Source: Micromonospora avicenniae
GTDB taxonomy: Bacteria; Actinomycetota; Actinomycetes; Mycobacteriales; Micromonosporaceae
Reading direction: 5' to 3'
Assembly: GCF_900156065.1 (NCBI RefSeq)
Contig: NZ_FTNF01000006.1
Coordinates: 248,001 to 312,000, forward strand
Length of the DNA stretch: 64,000 bases
This document shows positions 20,039 through 28,735 of the stretch, piece after piece (positions within the stretch are counted from its first letter, which is position 1; each line of letters begins with the position of its first letter). The notes below the pieces were generated by a model. That model saw only the letters and a program-made list of their open reading frames with translations, searched no databases and was not told where the DNA came from. The position numbers and the translations under genes were made by a program.

Positions 20039-20812
20039 ATGCGCGTCGACATCGTGTCGATCTTCCCGGAGTACTTCTCGCCGCTGGAGCTGTCGCTCAT
20101 CGGGAGGGCCCGGGCCAACGGCACGCTGCGGCTGGCCGTGCACGACCTGCGCACCTGGACCCACGACGTGCACCGCACGGTCGACGACACGCCGTACGGC
20201 GGCGGACCGGGCATGGTGATGCGACCGGAACCGTGGGGCGAGGCGCTGGACGCCCTCGTGCCGCCGGAGGCGACCCCGCCCCGGCTCCTGGTGCCCTCGC
20301 CCGCCGGCGCACCCTTCACCCAGGCGATGGCGCACGAACTGGCCGCCGAGGAACACCTGCTCTTCGCCTGCGGGCGGTACGAGGGCATCGACCAGCGGGT
20401 ACTCGACCACGCGGCGACGCGGATGCCGGTCACCGAGGTCTCCCTCGGCGACTACGTGCTCTTCGGTGGTGAGGTCGCGGTGCTGGTGATCCTGGAGGCG
20501 GTGACCCGGCTGCTGCCCGGGGTGCTCGGCAACGCGGGGTCGCTGGACGAGGAGTCGCACGCCCACGGGCTGCTGGAGGCGCCGGTCTACACGAAGCCGC
20601 CGAGCTGGCGGGGGCACGACGTGCCCGAGGTGCTCCGCTCCGGCGACCACGGCCGGATCGCCCGCTGGCGGCGCGAGGAGGGGCTACTGCGTACCGCCAC
20701 GCGCCGTCCGGACATGCTCGACGCGATCGACCCGGAGAACCTGGACAAACGGGACCGCGCCGCGTTGGATCGGGCCGGATTTCAGCTGCCACCGGGGGAT
20801 GTGGCAAAGTAG
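20039..20812 (+). CDS. trmD: tRNA (guanine-N1)-methyltransferase TrmD
   Basis: This 257-residue SPOUT methyltransferase forms m1G37 in tRNAs. The protein begins [20 protein letters not shown]. The SAM-binding trefoil knot shows [14 protein letters not shown] and [34 protein letters not shown] is the substrate loop. I chose the ATG at 20039 because this is the family start; a GTG at 20003 would add 12 residues. It follows rimM in the conserved cluster. Confidence 0.93.
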   Translation: MRVDIVSIFPEYFSPLELSLIGRARANGTLRLAVHDLRTWTHDVHRTVDDTPYGGGPGMVMRPEPWGEALDALVPPEATPPRLLVPSPAGAPFTQAMAHELAAEEHLLFACGRYEGIDQRVLDHAATRMPVTEVSLGDYVLFGGEVAVLVILEAVTRLLPGVLGNAGSLDEESHAHGLLEAPVYTKPPSWRGHDVPEVLRSGDHGRIARWRREEGLLRTATRRPDMLDAIDPENLDKRDRAALDRAGFQLPPGDVAK

Positions 20813-20909
20813 AGGGGTTGCCGCAGTCGCCCGCGCCGCGGACGGCTGCGAGGATCCTCGACCGGGGTCGGCTCCATGACCGCCATCCGGGGATCAGAAT
20901 CACCCATTC

Positions 20910-20930
20910 GCGCACCGACTGACGGTGCGC
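20910..20930 (+). promoter_or_regulatory. Hairpin in the rplS leader
   Basis: GCGCACCG (20910-20917) and CGGTGCGC (20923-20930) pair perfectly around a 5-base loop, 25 bases before the rplS start. Ribosomal protein leaders often fold for autoregulation. Whether this is an L19 leader or an attenuator cannot be told here. The rest of the 142-base gap shows nothing clear. Confidence 0.5.
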
Positions 20931-20954
20931 CGTGAGCCTTACGAGGACGCAGCG

Positions 20955-21311
20955 ATGAACATCCTGGACGCCCTTGACGCCCAGTCGAAGCGGGTCGACC
21001 TTCCCGACTTTCGCGCCGGTGACACCGTGAAGGTGCACGCGCGGGTCGTCGAGGGTAACCGGTCCCGTGTCCAGATCTTCCAGGGCGTGGTCATCCGCCG
21101 CCAGGGTGACGGACTGCGCGAGACCTTCTCGGTCCGCAAGATCAGCTTCGGCGTCGGGGTCGAGCGGACCTACCCGCTGAACAGCCCGGCGATCGACCGG
21201 ATCGAGATCGTGACCCGCGGTGACGTCCGCCGGGCCAAGCTCTACTACCTCCGTGAGCTGCGGGGCAAGAAGGCCAAGATCAAGGAGAAGCGGGAGAAGC
21301 AGCCGAGCTGA
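20955..21311 (+). CDS. rplS: 50S ribosomal protein L19
   Basis: This 118-residue L19 lies at the subunit interface. Its sequence is typical: [39 protein letters not shown], and the basic end [19 protein letters not shown]. It closes the rpsP cluster and is followed by a strong hairpin at 21429. Confidence 0.95.
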   Translation: MNILDALDAQSKRVDLPDFRAGDTVKVHARVVEGNRSRVQIFQGVVIRRQGDGLRETFSVRKISFGVGVERTYPLNSPAIDRIEIVTRGDVRRAKLYYLRELRGKKAKIKEKREKQPS

Positions 21312-21428
21312 CTTCCCGCTCGCCACGCCTGAGCTGCACCTATGCCACGCCGGACCCATCGCACTACCCTGGGCGGCGCGGGCGCAGCGAGGCCATCGCC
21401 CCGCGACTCAGCGGGGAGTCGTTCACTG

Positions 21429-21461
21429 CCGCCCGGGAGCCTCACCGAGGCTCCCGGGCGG
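21429..21461 (+). terminator. rplS terminator
   Basis: Perfect 14-bp arms CCGCCCGGGAGCCT (21429-21442) and AGGCTCCCGGGCGG (21448-21461) flank a 5-base loop, followed by TGGTGTCGTTT. It separates the ribosomal cluster from lepB. Confidence 0.85.
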
Positions 21462-21491
21462 TGGTGTCGTTTCTGGGGACTGGGGAGTGGC

Positions 21492-22364
21492 GTGGCGCAG
21501 TCGATTGACGAGGACGGCACGGTCGACCCCTGGCGCCGCCGGGTCCGCCGTACCCGCCGCCAGATGCCGCTCTGGCAGGAGTTGCCGCTGCTGCTCGTCG
21601 TCGCGTTCTGCCTCGCGGTGCTGATCCGCACCTTCCTGCTCCAGGCCTTCTTCATCCCCTCCGGCTCCATGGAGGACACGCTGCTCGTCGGCGACCGGGT
21701 GCTGGTCAACAAGGTCGTCTACGACGTACGCGACCCGGTGCGCGGCGAGGTGGTGGTCTTCCGGGGTACCGACCGCTGGGCGCCGCAGGTCGACGGGGAG
21801 CAGCAGATCGGCTTCGTGGACAAGCTCGGCCGCACCGTGGGTGACCTGGTCGGGGTGAGCCGCCCCGGCGAGAAGGACTTCATCAAACGGGTCATCGGCG
21901 TGCCGGGGGACCGGGTGAGGTGCTGCGACGAGCAGGGCCGGGTCACGGTGAACGGCACGCCGCTGGACGAGACGTACGTCATCCGGGATTCTCCGCTGGA
22001 CGTCCCGCCCAACCCCAAGGAGTGCCGGTCGCGGCGCTTCGACGAGGTGGTGGTCCCGCCGGGCCAGATCTTCGTGATGGGCGACCACCGACTGGTGTCC
22101 CAGGACGCCCGCTGCCAGGGGCCGGTGCCGATCGACAACGTCATCGGGCGGGCCTTCCTGGTGGTCTGGCCGTCGTCGCGGTGGAGCACGCTTCCCGTCC
22201 CGGCGACGTTCGGCGACGTCTCGGGCCCGGCTGTCGCATCCCCGTCCGGTCCGCCTCCGGTACGGCCGACCCCCGACGGTGGCGTGCTGCTGATCCTGCC
22301 GCTCACGGTCGCGCTGGGCCGTTCTCGCGCGTTCCGGTCGGTGCCGTTCAGCCGGGGGACGTAG
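21492..22364 (+). CDS. lepB: Signal peptidase I (first copy)
   Basis: This 290-residue type I signal peptidase is anchored by an N-terminal transmembrane helix (LPLLLVVAFCLAVLIRTFLL). The catalytic serine is in FFIPSGSMEDTL and the lysine in DFIKRVIGVPGDRV. Box E reads VMGDHRLVSQDARC. A C-terminal extension of about 60 residues ends in a second hydrophobic stretch (VLLILPLTVALG), giving a two-anchor topology. The GTG at 21492 has GGGGAG just upstream. A second lepB follows 10 bases later. Multiple signal peptidases are usual in actinobacteria. Confidence 0.9.
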   Translation: MAQSIDEDGTVDPWRRRVRRTRRQMPLWQELPLLLVVAFCLAVLIRTFLLQAFFIPSGSMEDTLLVGDRVLVNKVVYDVRDPVRGEVVVFRGTDRWAPQVDGEQQIGFVDKLGRTVGDLVGVSRPGEKDFIKRVIGVPGDRVRCCDEQGRVTVNGTPLDETYVIRDSPLDVPPNPKECRSRRFDEVVVPPGQIFVMGDHRLVSQDARCQGPVPIDNVIGRAFLVVWPSSRWSTLPVPATFGDVSGPAVASPSGPPPVRPTPDGGVLLILPLTVALGRSRAFRSVPFSRGT

Positions 22365-22374
22365 GCTCCTTGGC

Positions 22375-23007
22375 GTGATTGACGAGCAGACCGACAAGCC
22401 GCGCAGCTCCTTCTGGAAGGAACTGCCGATTCTGCTGGGTGTGGCCATCCTGGTCGCGGTGCTGGTGCGCTTCTTCGTGCTGCAGACCTTCTTCATCCCC
22501 TCCCAGTCCATGGAGAACACACTCCAGATCGATGATCGGGTGCTGGTCAACAAGCTGGTGTACGACTTCCGGTCGCCGCACCGCGGCGAGGTCGTGGTCT
22601 TCAAGGCGCCGGTCGAGTGGAGCGGCCGGGAGGGTGAGGACTTCATCAAGCGGGTCATCGGCGTCGGCGGCGACCACGTCGTCTGCTGCGACGAACAGGA
22701 CCATCTGGTGATCAACGGCCACTCGCTGGTCGAGCCGTACATCTTCTCCAAGGACGGGCAGCAGGACAGGCCGGCGGACCAGGAGTTCGACATCACCGTG
22801 CCCGAGGGCCGGCTCTGGGTGATGGGCGACCACCGGTCGGCCTCGGGCGATTCGCTCGAACACTGGCAGCAGTCCGGCCAGGACATCACCGCGGCCACCA
22901 TCGACGAGGACGAGGTCGTCGGGCGGGCCTTCACCATCTTCTGGCCCGTCAACCGGGCCAGGTGGTTGAGCGTGCCGGAACAGTACGACTCGATCCCGAA
23001 CTCCTGA
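22375..23007 (+). CDS. lepB: Signal peptidase I (second copy)
   Basis: This 210-residue signal peptidase has one N-terminal anchor (LPILLGVAILVAVLVRFFVL), the catalytic serine in FFIPSQSMENTL and the lysine in DFIKRVIGVGGDHV. The box E region reads VMGDHRSASGDSLEH. It lacks the C-terminal anchor of its neighbour. The two genes are tandem paralogues. They probably differ in preproteins or topology. Confidence 0.9.
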   Translation: MIDEQTDKPRSSFWKELPILLGVAILVAVLVRFFVLQTFFIPSQSMENTLQIDDRVLVNKLVYDFRSPHRGEVVVFKAPVEWSGREGEDFIKRVIGVGGDHVVCCDEQDHLVINGHSLVEPYIFSKDGQQDRPADQEFDITVPEGRLWVMGDHRSASGDSLEHWQQSGQDITAATIDEDEVVGRAFTIFWPVNRARWLSVPEQYDSIPNS

Positions 23008-23056
23008 GCCCCGGGCGGGCGTGGGCGATGGGCGGCCGGTCTGGCAGGCTGGGGCG

Positions 23057-23584
23057 GTGACCGTCTACACCCCTCGACGTGCGGCCCGGGTGCTTCTGGT
23101 CAACGCGGACGACCGGGTGCTGCTCTTCGCCGGCTTCGATCCGGCTCGCCCCGAGCACCGGTACTGGTTCACCCCGGGCGGCGGGCTCGACTCGGACGAG
23201 CCCCCGGCCGCCGGCGCGGCGCGCGAGCTGGCCGAGGAGACCGGGCTCCGGCTGACCCCGGCCGAGCTGGGTGAGCCGGTCTGGCAGGACGAGATCGAGT
23301 ACCCCTTCGACGGGGTCTGGTACCGCCAGGAGCAGGAGTTCTTCCTGGTCCGGGTGCCGTCGTGGGAGGTGGACACGGCGGGCTTCGACGACGTCGAGCA
23401 GGCCAGCGTCACCGGGCACCGCTGGTGGTCGGCCGCCGAGCTGGCGGCGAGCGACGAGCTGTACTACCCGGTGGACCTGGTCGCCATCCTGTCCCGCGTA
23501 CTCGGGACCCCGGACGAGCCGGCGAGCCCGACCGCCGAGGGCGCGGCCTCCGCAGCCGGACCGGTGGACGGCGCGCCATGCTGA
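23057..23584 (+). CDS. NUDIX hydrolase
   Basis: This 175-residue protein contains the Nudix box: GGLDSDEPPAAGAARELAEE then TGL (pattern GX5EX7REUXEEXGU, with Asp in place of the first Glu). Upstream VLLFAGFDPARPEHRYWFTP supports a 150-170 residue Nudix fold. The last 25 residues are low complexity. The GTG at 23057 is the likely start. Its end overlaps the rnhB ATG (ATGCTGA). It probably hydrolyses a nucleoside-diphosphate derivative; the substrate is unknown. Confidence 0.85.
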   Translation: MTVYTPRRAARVLLVNADDRVLLFAGFDPARPEHRYWFTPGGGLDSDEPPAAGAARELAEETGLRLTPAELGEPVWQDEIEYPFDGVWYRQEQEFFLVRVPSWEVDTAGFDDVEQASVTGHRWWSAAELAASDELYYPVDLVAILSRVLGTPDEPASPTAEGAASAAGPVDGAPC

Positions 23585-24552
23585 CCCCGCCGCGCACGAT
23601 AGTGCGCCGGGAGGCCGGGCTGTACGCGTTGGAGCGGGCGCTGCAGCGGCGTGGCTTCCAGCACGTGGCCGGAGCCGACGAGGCCGGCCGGGGGGCCTGC
23701 GCCGGCCCGCTGGTCGCCGCCGCGGCGATCCTTCCGGAGGGGCGGCGTGGCGAGATCGAGGGTCTGGCCGACTCGAAGCTGCTCACCCCGGCGAGCCGGG
23801 AGCGGGTCTACGACGAGGTGGTCGCCCGGGCGCTCGCGTACGCCGTGGTGATCATCCCGGCCGAGGAGGTCGACGCCCGGGGGCTGCACGTGTGCAACGT
23901 CGCCGCCATGCGCCGGGCGCTCGCGTCGCTCACCACCCGACCTGAGTACGTGCTGACCGACGGGTTCGGGGTGGACGGGCTGGACGTGCCGGGCCTGGCG
24001 GTCTGGAAGGGTGACCGGGTGGCGGCCTGCGTGGCAGCGGCAAGCGTGCTCGCGAAGGTCACCCGGGACCGGATCATGGTGGAGTTGGGCGGGACGTACC
24101 CGGCGTACGGCTTCGCGGAGCACAAGGGTTACATCACGCCGGAGCACACCGCCGCGCTGCGCGAACACGGCCCGTGCCGCGAGCACCGCTTCTCGTACGT
24201 GAACGTGGCGAGCGTGTCGGGTCGGGACGGGAGCCCCCCACGGGCCCGTCGCCCGGTGGCGGCCGGCCGCCGCGCGCCCACCGGCGAAGCTCCCGAGACA
24301 CTCTTCGGCGACGGCGGGGGCCCGCTCCTCGGCGATGGCGCGGTGGTGTTCCGGGAGGCGCCGCGAGCGCTTTTGGGCGACGATTCGGGAGCACCTTCAG
24401 GCGAGGGACCGGCCGCGCTCCTCGACGGGGCGGACGAGCCGATGGAGCGCGCCTGCCCGGCAGGGAGTACCGTCGGCGTGGCGTTGGGCGAGCGGCCTCG
24501 ACCGTCGGCGCCGGTGGGGGAAGATGTGGTCATGGAAGGCGGAGAGCGATGA
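23578..24552 (+). CDS. rnhB: Ribonuclease HII with long disordered tail
   Basis: RNase HII removes RNA from RNA:DNA hybrids and single ribonucleotides from DNA. The catalytic aspartate/glutamate pair is in GADEAGRGACAGPL, and further motifs are LADSKLLTPASRE, TDGFGVDGL, and AAASVLAKVTRDR. The enzyme core ends near residue 215 (EHRFSYVNVAS). A further 110 residues are Gly/Pro/Ala-rich and contain repeats of the type LFGDGGGPLLGDG...ALLGDDSG. The ATG overlaps the preceding Nudix stop, and the end overlaps the next ATG. The tail is unusual for the family. Confidence 0.92.
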   Translation: MLTPPRTIVRREAGLYALERALQRRGFQHVAGADEAGRGACAGPLVAAAAILPEGRRGEIEGLADSKLLTPASRERVYDEVVARALAYAVVIIPAEEVDARGLHVCNVAAMRRALASLTTRPEYVLTDGFGVDGLDVPGLAVWKGDRVAACVAAASVLAKVTRDRIMVELGGTYPAYGFAEHKGYITPEHTAALREHGPCREHRFSYVNVASVSGRDGSPPRARRPVAAGRRAPTGEAPETLFGDGGGPLLGDGAVVFREAPRALLGDDSGAPSGEGPAALLDGADEPMERACPAGSTVGVALGERPRPSAPVGEDVVMEGGER

Positions 24553-24872
24553 GCGCGGAAGATCTCGAGAAGTACGAAACCGAGATGGAGCTGCAGCTCT
24601 ACCGGGAGTACCGCGACATTGTCCGCCAGTTTTCCTACGTCGTGGAGACCGAGCGCCGCTTCTACCTGGCGAACCAGGTCGACCTGCACGTGCGCAACTC
24701 CGACGGCGAGGTCTACTTCGAGGTCGAGATGCACGACGCGTGGGTGTGGGACATGTACCGCCCCGCTCGGTTTGTCAAGAACGTGCGGGTTATGACGTTC
24801 AAGGATGTGAACGTCGAGGAGCTCGAGAAGCCGGACATCTCGCTCCCCGCCGACTCGGGCTTCGGCGGCTGA
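24549..24872 (+). CDS. DUF2469 family protein
   Basis: This 107-residue acidic protein belongs to an actinobacteria-specific family of unknown function. The sequence is strongly conserved in type: MSAEDLEKYETEMELQLYRE, FSYVVETERRFYLANQVDLH, and MHDAWVWDMYRPARFVKNVR. It overlaps the end of rnhB by 4 bases (ATGA), a linkage conserved in many actinobacteria. The 170-base gap after it, to the convergent oxidoreductase gene, shows no clear feature. Confidence 0.9.
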   Translation: MSAEDLEKYETEMELQLYREYRDIVRQFSYVVETERRFYLANQVDLHVRNSDGEVYFEVEMHDAWVWDMYRPARFVKNVRVMTFKDVNVEELEKPDISLPADSGFGG

Positions 24873-25041
24873 CCCGCGGGTTCCCTACCGACGGTCGCCG
24901 CCGGGCATCGTAGCGTCGGAGTCCCCACCCGCCGCCGCGTACGCCGGACCGACGATCTCGCCTGGCACCGCCGGCCTGCCAGATCCACGGCCGCCCCCGT
25001 TGGACCCGGTCGCCGCCGACCGTATCGACGGTCGGGGGCGG

Positions 25042-26172
25042 TTACTCCGGAATTACCGCCACCTCGACGCGCTGAACCATGTTGTTGGCGAAGCCGCCCC
25101 GGTTCCACGGCTGCTCCACCGGCTGGGTACGCCCCGACGCGTCCGTCGCCCGCGCGCTCAGGACGTACCGGCCCGGCTGCGGCGACCACTCGTAGTGCCA
25201 ACGCCGCCAGGCGAAATCCCCGTCGGTCGACTCGTCCAGAATGGCCGGTGCCCAGGTCGCACCGTCGTCCGTGCTCACCTCGACCGACACCACCGGCGCG
25301 TGACCGGACCAGGCCCGGCCGTCCACCGTGCACGGTCCCGGCCGGACCACCCGGGTGCGGGACATGAAATCGGGGAAACCGGGCGGGCGCACCAGAGCGC
25401 GCGGCTCGATCCGGGTCACCGGCACCCCCGGGTCGTCCGGGTCCTGCCGCAGCCGGTACGCCTGCGCGTTCTGGTAACCCTGGAACGGTTCGGTCACCAC
25501 GCTGATCGAACGGAGCCACTTGACGTGCGCCATCCCGTACCAGCCGGGCACGATCAGCCGCAGCGGGGCGCCGTGCTGCGGCAGCAGCGGAGCGCCGTTC
25601 ATCTCGTACGCCAGCAGCACCTCCTCACGCAGCGCGTCCGCGACCGGGAGCGCCCGCTGGAAATCCTGCTCGACACCGCGCTCGATGCCGTGGTCCGCGC
25701 CGGTGAACACCACGTCGACCGCGTTCGCGGCGACGCCCGCCTCGCGCAGCAGCGGAGCCAGCGGCGTGCCGGTCCATTCCGCGTTGCCGACCGCCTCCAC
25801 CAACCAGGGCTGGCTCACCGGCCGGGGCTCGAGCAACGCCCGGCCGTTGCCGGCGCACTCCAGGGTGACCCGCCGGGTGACCCGGGGACGCTCGCGCAGC
25901 TCGGCCAGGGTCACGGTCAGCGGCCGGTCCACCGCGCCGTCGACGGTGAGCGCGTGCGTCGCCGGATCCAGCTCCGGGATGTCGTAGTGGATCAGCAGGT
26001 AGTGCAGCCCGGCCGGAGTGACGTCGTAGCGCAACGCCTCCAGCGGGATGCCGTGGTTGCGGGCCGCCAGCTGCAGCTCCTCGGCGCTGATCCCCGCGCC
26101 GGGTTCGGAGAGCCGGGAAGGACCGCTGACCTCGGTCGCAGCCGGCAGATCCAGGTCGTCAACGGCCGTCAC
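25042..26172 (-). CDS. Molybdopterin-dependent sulfite oxidase-like oxidoreductase
   Basis: This 376-residue protein has the oxidoreductase molybdopterin-binding domain. The cofactor-ligating cysteine is in VTLECAGNGRALLEPRP. Other landmarks are VVFTGADHGIERG, LLAYEMNGAPLLPQHGAPLR with LIVPGWYGMAHVKWL, and a C-terminal dimerisation domain (VSVEVSTDDGATWAPA, then WSPQPGRYVLSARATDASG). No Tat signal is seen, so it is probably cytoplasmic. The GTG at 26172 has GGGGG about 8 bases upstream. The electron acceptor and true substrate are unknown. Confidence 0.88.
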   Translation of the reverse strand: MTAVDDLDLPAATEVSGPSRLSEPGAGISAEELQLAARNHGIPLEALRYDVTPAGLHYLLIHYDIPELDPATHALTVDGAVDRPLTVTLAELRERPRVTRRVTLECAGNGRALLEPRPVSQPWLVEAVGNAEWTGTPLAPLLREAGVAANAVDVVFTGADHGIERGVEQDFQRALPVADALREEVLLAYEMNGAPLLPQHGAPLRLIVPGWYGMAHVKWLRSISVVTEPFQGYQNAQAYRLRQDPDDPGVPVTRIEPRALVRPPGFPDFMSRTRVVRPGPCTVDGRAWSGHAPVVSVEVSTDDGATWAPAILDESTDGDFAWRRWHYEWSPQPGRYVLSARATDASGRTQPVEQPWNRGGFANNMVQRVEVAVIPE

Positions 26173-26221
26173 GGTGATACCCCCGTCCCCACGGCGGCTG
26201 CTCCACCGTGCCCGCCCCAGC

Positions 26222-26623
26222 TTAGGACGGGTCGCCGCCCGGCAGTACACCCGCAGCAGTGCGGGGCGTGGTGGACGACACAACCGTGCCGGCCGCCGCG
26301 TCTCCCGTTCGCGCCGCGGCGTCGTCCACCACCACCTGCGGCCCGGTCAGGCCGGCGGCCCGCGCCGCAGCGGCGGCGATCTCGGCGTCGCGGGGATCCA
26401 GCTCGACCAGGCGGGCCGTCACGTCGTCCCGGCGTGGACGGGCGGCGAGCACGGGGATCAGGTCCCCGCCCTGGCCGGCGGAGAGCCCGACGGCGCGCGG
26501 CGGGCCGGCGGGGGCCTGGTCCAGCGCGTCGCGGACCTGCCGTCGTGCCTCGGTCAGTCACCGGGCGAGGGCCGAACCGGGTCGGTCGTAGTCGTCGTGC
26601 CAGCCGTACCAGTCCCGAGTCAC
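26222..26623 (-). pseudogene. Broken class I SAM methyltransferase gene
   Basis: Reading from a GTG at 26623 gives VTRDWYGWHDDYDRPGSALA and then R and an in-frame TGA (26558-26560, codon 22). The same frame then continues LTEARRQVRDALDQAPAGPP, AVGLSAGQGGDLIPVLAARP and VTARLVELDPRDAEIAAAAA. The segment up to GQGGDLIPVL resembles the start and SAM motif I of a Rossmann methyltransferase, and LVELDP is the usual acidic motif II. The frame ends about 80 codons after the TGA, before the C-terminal half of the fold. Both the stop and the truncation argue for a decayed gene. It is just upstream of the oxidoreductase gene. Confidence 0.7.
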
Positions 26624-26757
26624 CGCGCCAGCCTTGGCGAGCGCGAAACCTAGCACAGCGACCACACGATCGGGCACTGTCCACAGGACGTCCGGTTGTC
26701 CACAGCGGAGGCACGAGCGCAAGCGCTGCTCGCCGGCAGTGGGGCAGGCTGCGACCC

Positions 26758-27894
26758 ATGCGACCGCCTCCGCCGCCCCGTACCGCCGTGGGTCCCCGCA
26801 CCGCCCCGCCGGGTCATGCGGACCCGGCGCAGCGCCGTCCCCGCCGGCGGGGCCCCACCGCGCGACGCTGGCTGCTGGTACCGGTGAGCGTCGTGCTCCT
26901 CCTGGTCACGCCGCCGGTCGCGGCCGCCCCGTCCGCCGGTCGCGACGGCCCGCCGGGCGGCGGATCGGTCCGGGCGAGCCGTTCGCCGGTGCCGGCGGCG
27001 GGCGGGTTCGGGTGGCCCGTCGACGGGCCACCCCGGCCGGTGCGGCGTTTCGACCCACCGCCCCAGCCGTGGCTGCCGGGGCATCGCGGCGTCGACCTCG
27101 CTGTCGCGGTGGGTGCGCCGGTGCGCGCCGCTGGTCCCGGCACCGTGCTGTTCGCCGGGATGGTGGCCGGGCGACCGGTGGTCACCGTCGGGCACACCGA
27201 CGGGTTGCGGACCACCTACGAGCCGGTACGGCCGACGGTCACCGCCGGCGATCCGGTCCGCGCCGGTGCGCCGCTCGGCGTCGTGCAGGCCGGTCACGCA
27301 GGTTGTCCGGCTGCGGCCTGCCTGCACTGGGGGCTGCGCCGCGGCGAGGAGTACCTCGACCCGCTCGCGTTGCTCGGCCTCGGGCCGGTCCGGCTGCTTC
27401 CGCTCGACGAGTCACGATCGCCGACCGGCACGACCGGCACGACCGGCACGACCGGCACGACCGGCACGACTGGCACGACCGCCGACCGGCACGTGGCCGG
27501 CGGACGCCCTCAGCGCTGGGCGAGCAGCGGTGGTAGCCGGACGGCCAGACGCTCGTACTCGTCGGCCCGGTTGTACACCTGCCCGCAGAGGCGCAGCCAG
27601 CCCCGGCCGTTCCAGGACATCACCGCCACCTCGGTGGCGAGCCGCTCGGCGATGTGCTGCTGCAGCGCCCGCGCCGCGTCGATGGTGGTGGCCAGGGCGG
27701 GCGGCAGCGGGATGAGCCGCATGGCGACCTCGGGTCCGCCGGGCTCCGGCAGCAGCTCCGGCGCCACCCCGAGGGCGTCCCCGACCACCCGCTGGCCGTA
27801 CGCCGCCAACCGGGCGTTGTGGGCGCGTACCCGCTCGACGCCGAGACTACGCAACGTGAATACGCCCACCGGGGCGGCCAGCCACGCGGTGTAG
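26758..27894 (+). CDS. M23-family peptidase/LytM-domain exported protein
   Basis: A basic N-terminus is followed by a signal-like helix (WLLVPVSVVLLLVTPPVAAA, about residues 39-58) and a LytM domain: GFGWPVDGPPRPVRRFD, HRGVDLAVAVGAPVRAAGPG, TVGHTDGLRTTYEPV, and CLHWGLRRGEEYLDP. These hold the usual M23 metal-site positions, although the first motif histidine must be judged in an alignment. The domain ends near residue 220 and is followed by six TGT tripeptide repeats. The frame then stays open to 27894, crossing 385 bases of the gene on the other strand. The real end may be debated: the last 125 residues look like antisense translation. Confidence 0.7.
   Translation: MRPPPPPRTAVGPRTAPPGHADPAQRRPRRRGPTARRWLLVPVSVVLLLVTPPVAAAPSAGRDGPPGGGSVRASRSPVPAAGGFGWPVDGPPRPVRRFDPPPQPWLPGHRGVDLAVAVGAPVRAAGPGTVLFAGMVAGRPVVTVGHTDGLRTTYEPVRPTVTAGDPVRAGAPLGVVQAGHAGCPAAACLHWGLRRGEEYLDPLALLGLGPVRLLPLDESRSPTGTTGTTGTTGTTGTTGTTADRHVAGGRPQRWASSGGSRTARRSYSSARLYTCPQRRSQPRPFQDITATSVASRSAMCCCSARAASMVVARAGGSGMSRMATSGPPGSGSSSGATPRASPTTRWPYAANRALWARTRSTPRLRNVNTPTGAASHAV
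27424..27477 (+). repeat. Six tandem 9-bp units in the M23 gene
   Basis: The unit ACCGGCACG is repeated six times (the last copy has one change) and encodes Thr-Gly-Thr each time. The copy number can change without shifting the frame. It lies just before the end of the opposing aminotransferase-like gene. Confidence 0.9.
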
Positions 27895-28691
27895 TCCTGC
27901 GTCGCCTGCCACTCCAACCGGTCCGGGAAGCCGGCCTCCTGCTCCCAGGAGACCACCAGCGGCTCGATCCGGTCCCGCCACTGAGGCGCCACGACCAGCA
28001 CGGCGGAGGCGCGTGGCGCGAACGCCCACTTGTGCAGGTTGCCCACCCAGAAGTCGGCGCCGATGCTCGTCACGGTAGTGGGCAGCATCCCGGGCACGTG
28101 CGCCGCGTCCACCAGCACCGGCACCCCGTGCTCGTGCGCGACCGCGACGATCGCGGCGGCCGGAAAGAGCCGGGCGGTCGACGAGGTGAGCTGGTCGATG
28201 ACGAGCAGGCGCGTCCGGCCGGGGCGCAGAGCGTCCCGCACGGCCTGGACGACCTCCTCGTTCGTCGCGGCCAGCGGAACCGGCAGCACCCGGCTCGTCG
28301 CCCCGGTACGCCGGCACTCCCGCTGGATGGAGAGCGCGACAGCCCCGTAGCCGTGGTCGGTGCTCAGGATCTCGTCGTCGGGGCGTAGCCCGAGCGACTG
28401 GAGCACCACGGCGACGCCGGTGGTGGCGTTGCTGACCAGCGCCGTGCCGTCGGGGTCCGCGCCGATGAAGGTGGCCAGGTGTCGGCGGGTGTGCGCCACC
28501 CGATCGACGAGTCCCTGGGTGAAGAAGCGCAGCGGGTTGGCTTCCATCTCGTCGCGCAGCCGTTGCTGGGCGCGTTGCACGCTGATCGGTACCGCACCGA
28601 ACGAGCCGTGGTTGAGGTGACTGACCGCCGGATCCAGGGAGAAGAGCAGGCGGGCACCCGGAATCGGCTCCGGTGGCTGCGGGACGCTCAC
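27510..28691 (-). CDS. Class V PLP enzyme, isopenicillin N epimerase-like
   Basis: This 393-residue fold-type I PLP enzyme has the cofactor-bearing lysine in WVGNLHKWAFAPR, the pyridine-N aspartate in VPVLVDAAHVPGM, and SNATTGVAVVLQSL at the phosphate-binding site. The opening FSLDPAVSHLNHGSFGAVP is characteristic of the isopenicillin N epimerase/cysteine desulfurase-like group. No beta-lactam genes are nearby, so a general racemase, desulfurase or lyase role is equally possible. Its 3' end overlaps the open frame of the M23 gene on the opposite strand. Confidence 0.85.
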   Translation of the reverse strand: MSVPQPPEPIPGARLLFSLDPAVSHLNHGSFGAVPISVQRAQQRLRDEMEANPLRFFTQGLVDRVAHTRRHLATFIGADPDGTALVSNATTGVAVVLQSLGLRPDDEILSTDHGYGAVALSIQRECRRTGATSRVLPVPLAATNEEVVQAVRDALRPGRTRLLVIDQLTSSTARLFPAAAIVAVAHEHGVPVLVDAAHVPGMLPTTVTSIGADFWVGNLHKWAFAPRASAVLVVAPQWRDRIEPLVVSWEQEAGFPDRLEWQATQDYTAWLAAPVGVFTLRSLGVERVRAHNARLAAYGQRVVGDALGVAPELLPEPGGPEVAMRLIPLPPALATTIDAARALQQHIAERLATEVAVMSWNGRGWLRLCGQVYNRADEYERLAVRLPPLLAQR

Positions 28692-28735
28692 CCCGTGATG
28701 GTAACGGTGGGTGGATCATCGACGGCGACGATCGG

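Noticed and set aside
27510..28691. Isopenicillin N epimerase-like gene as part of a beta-lactam cluster
   Set aside because: No synthetase or synthase gene of that pathway is nearby.
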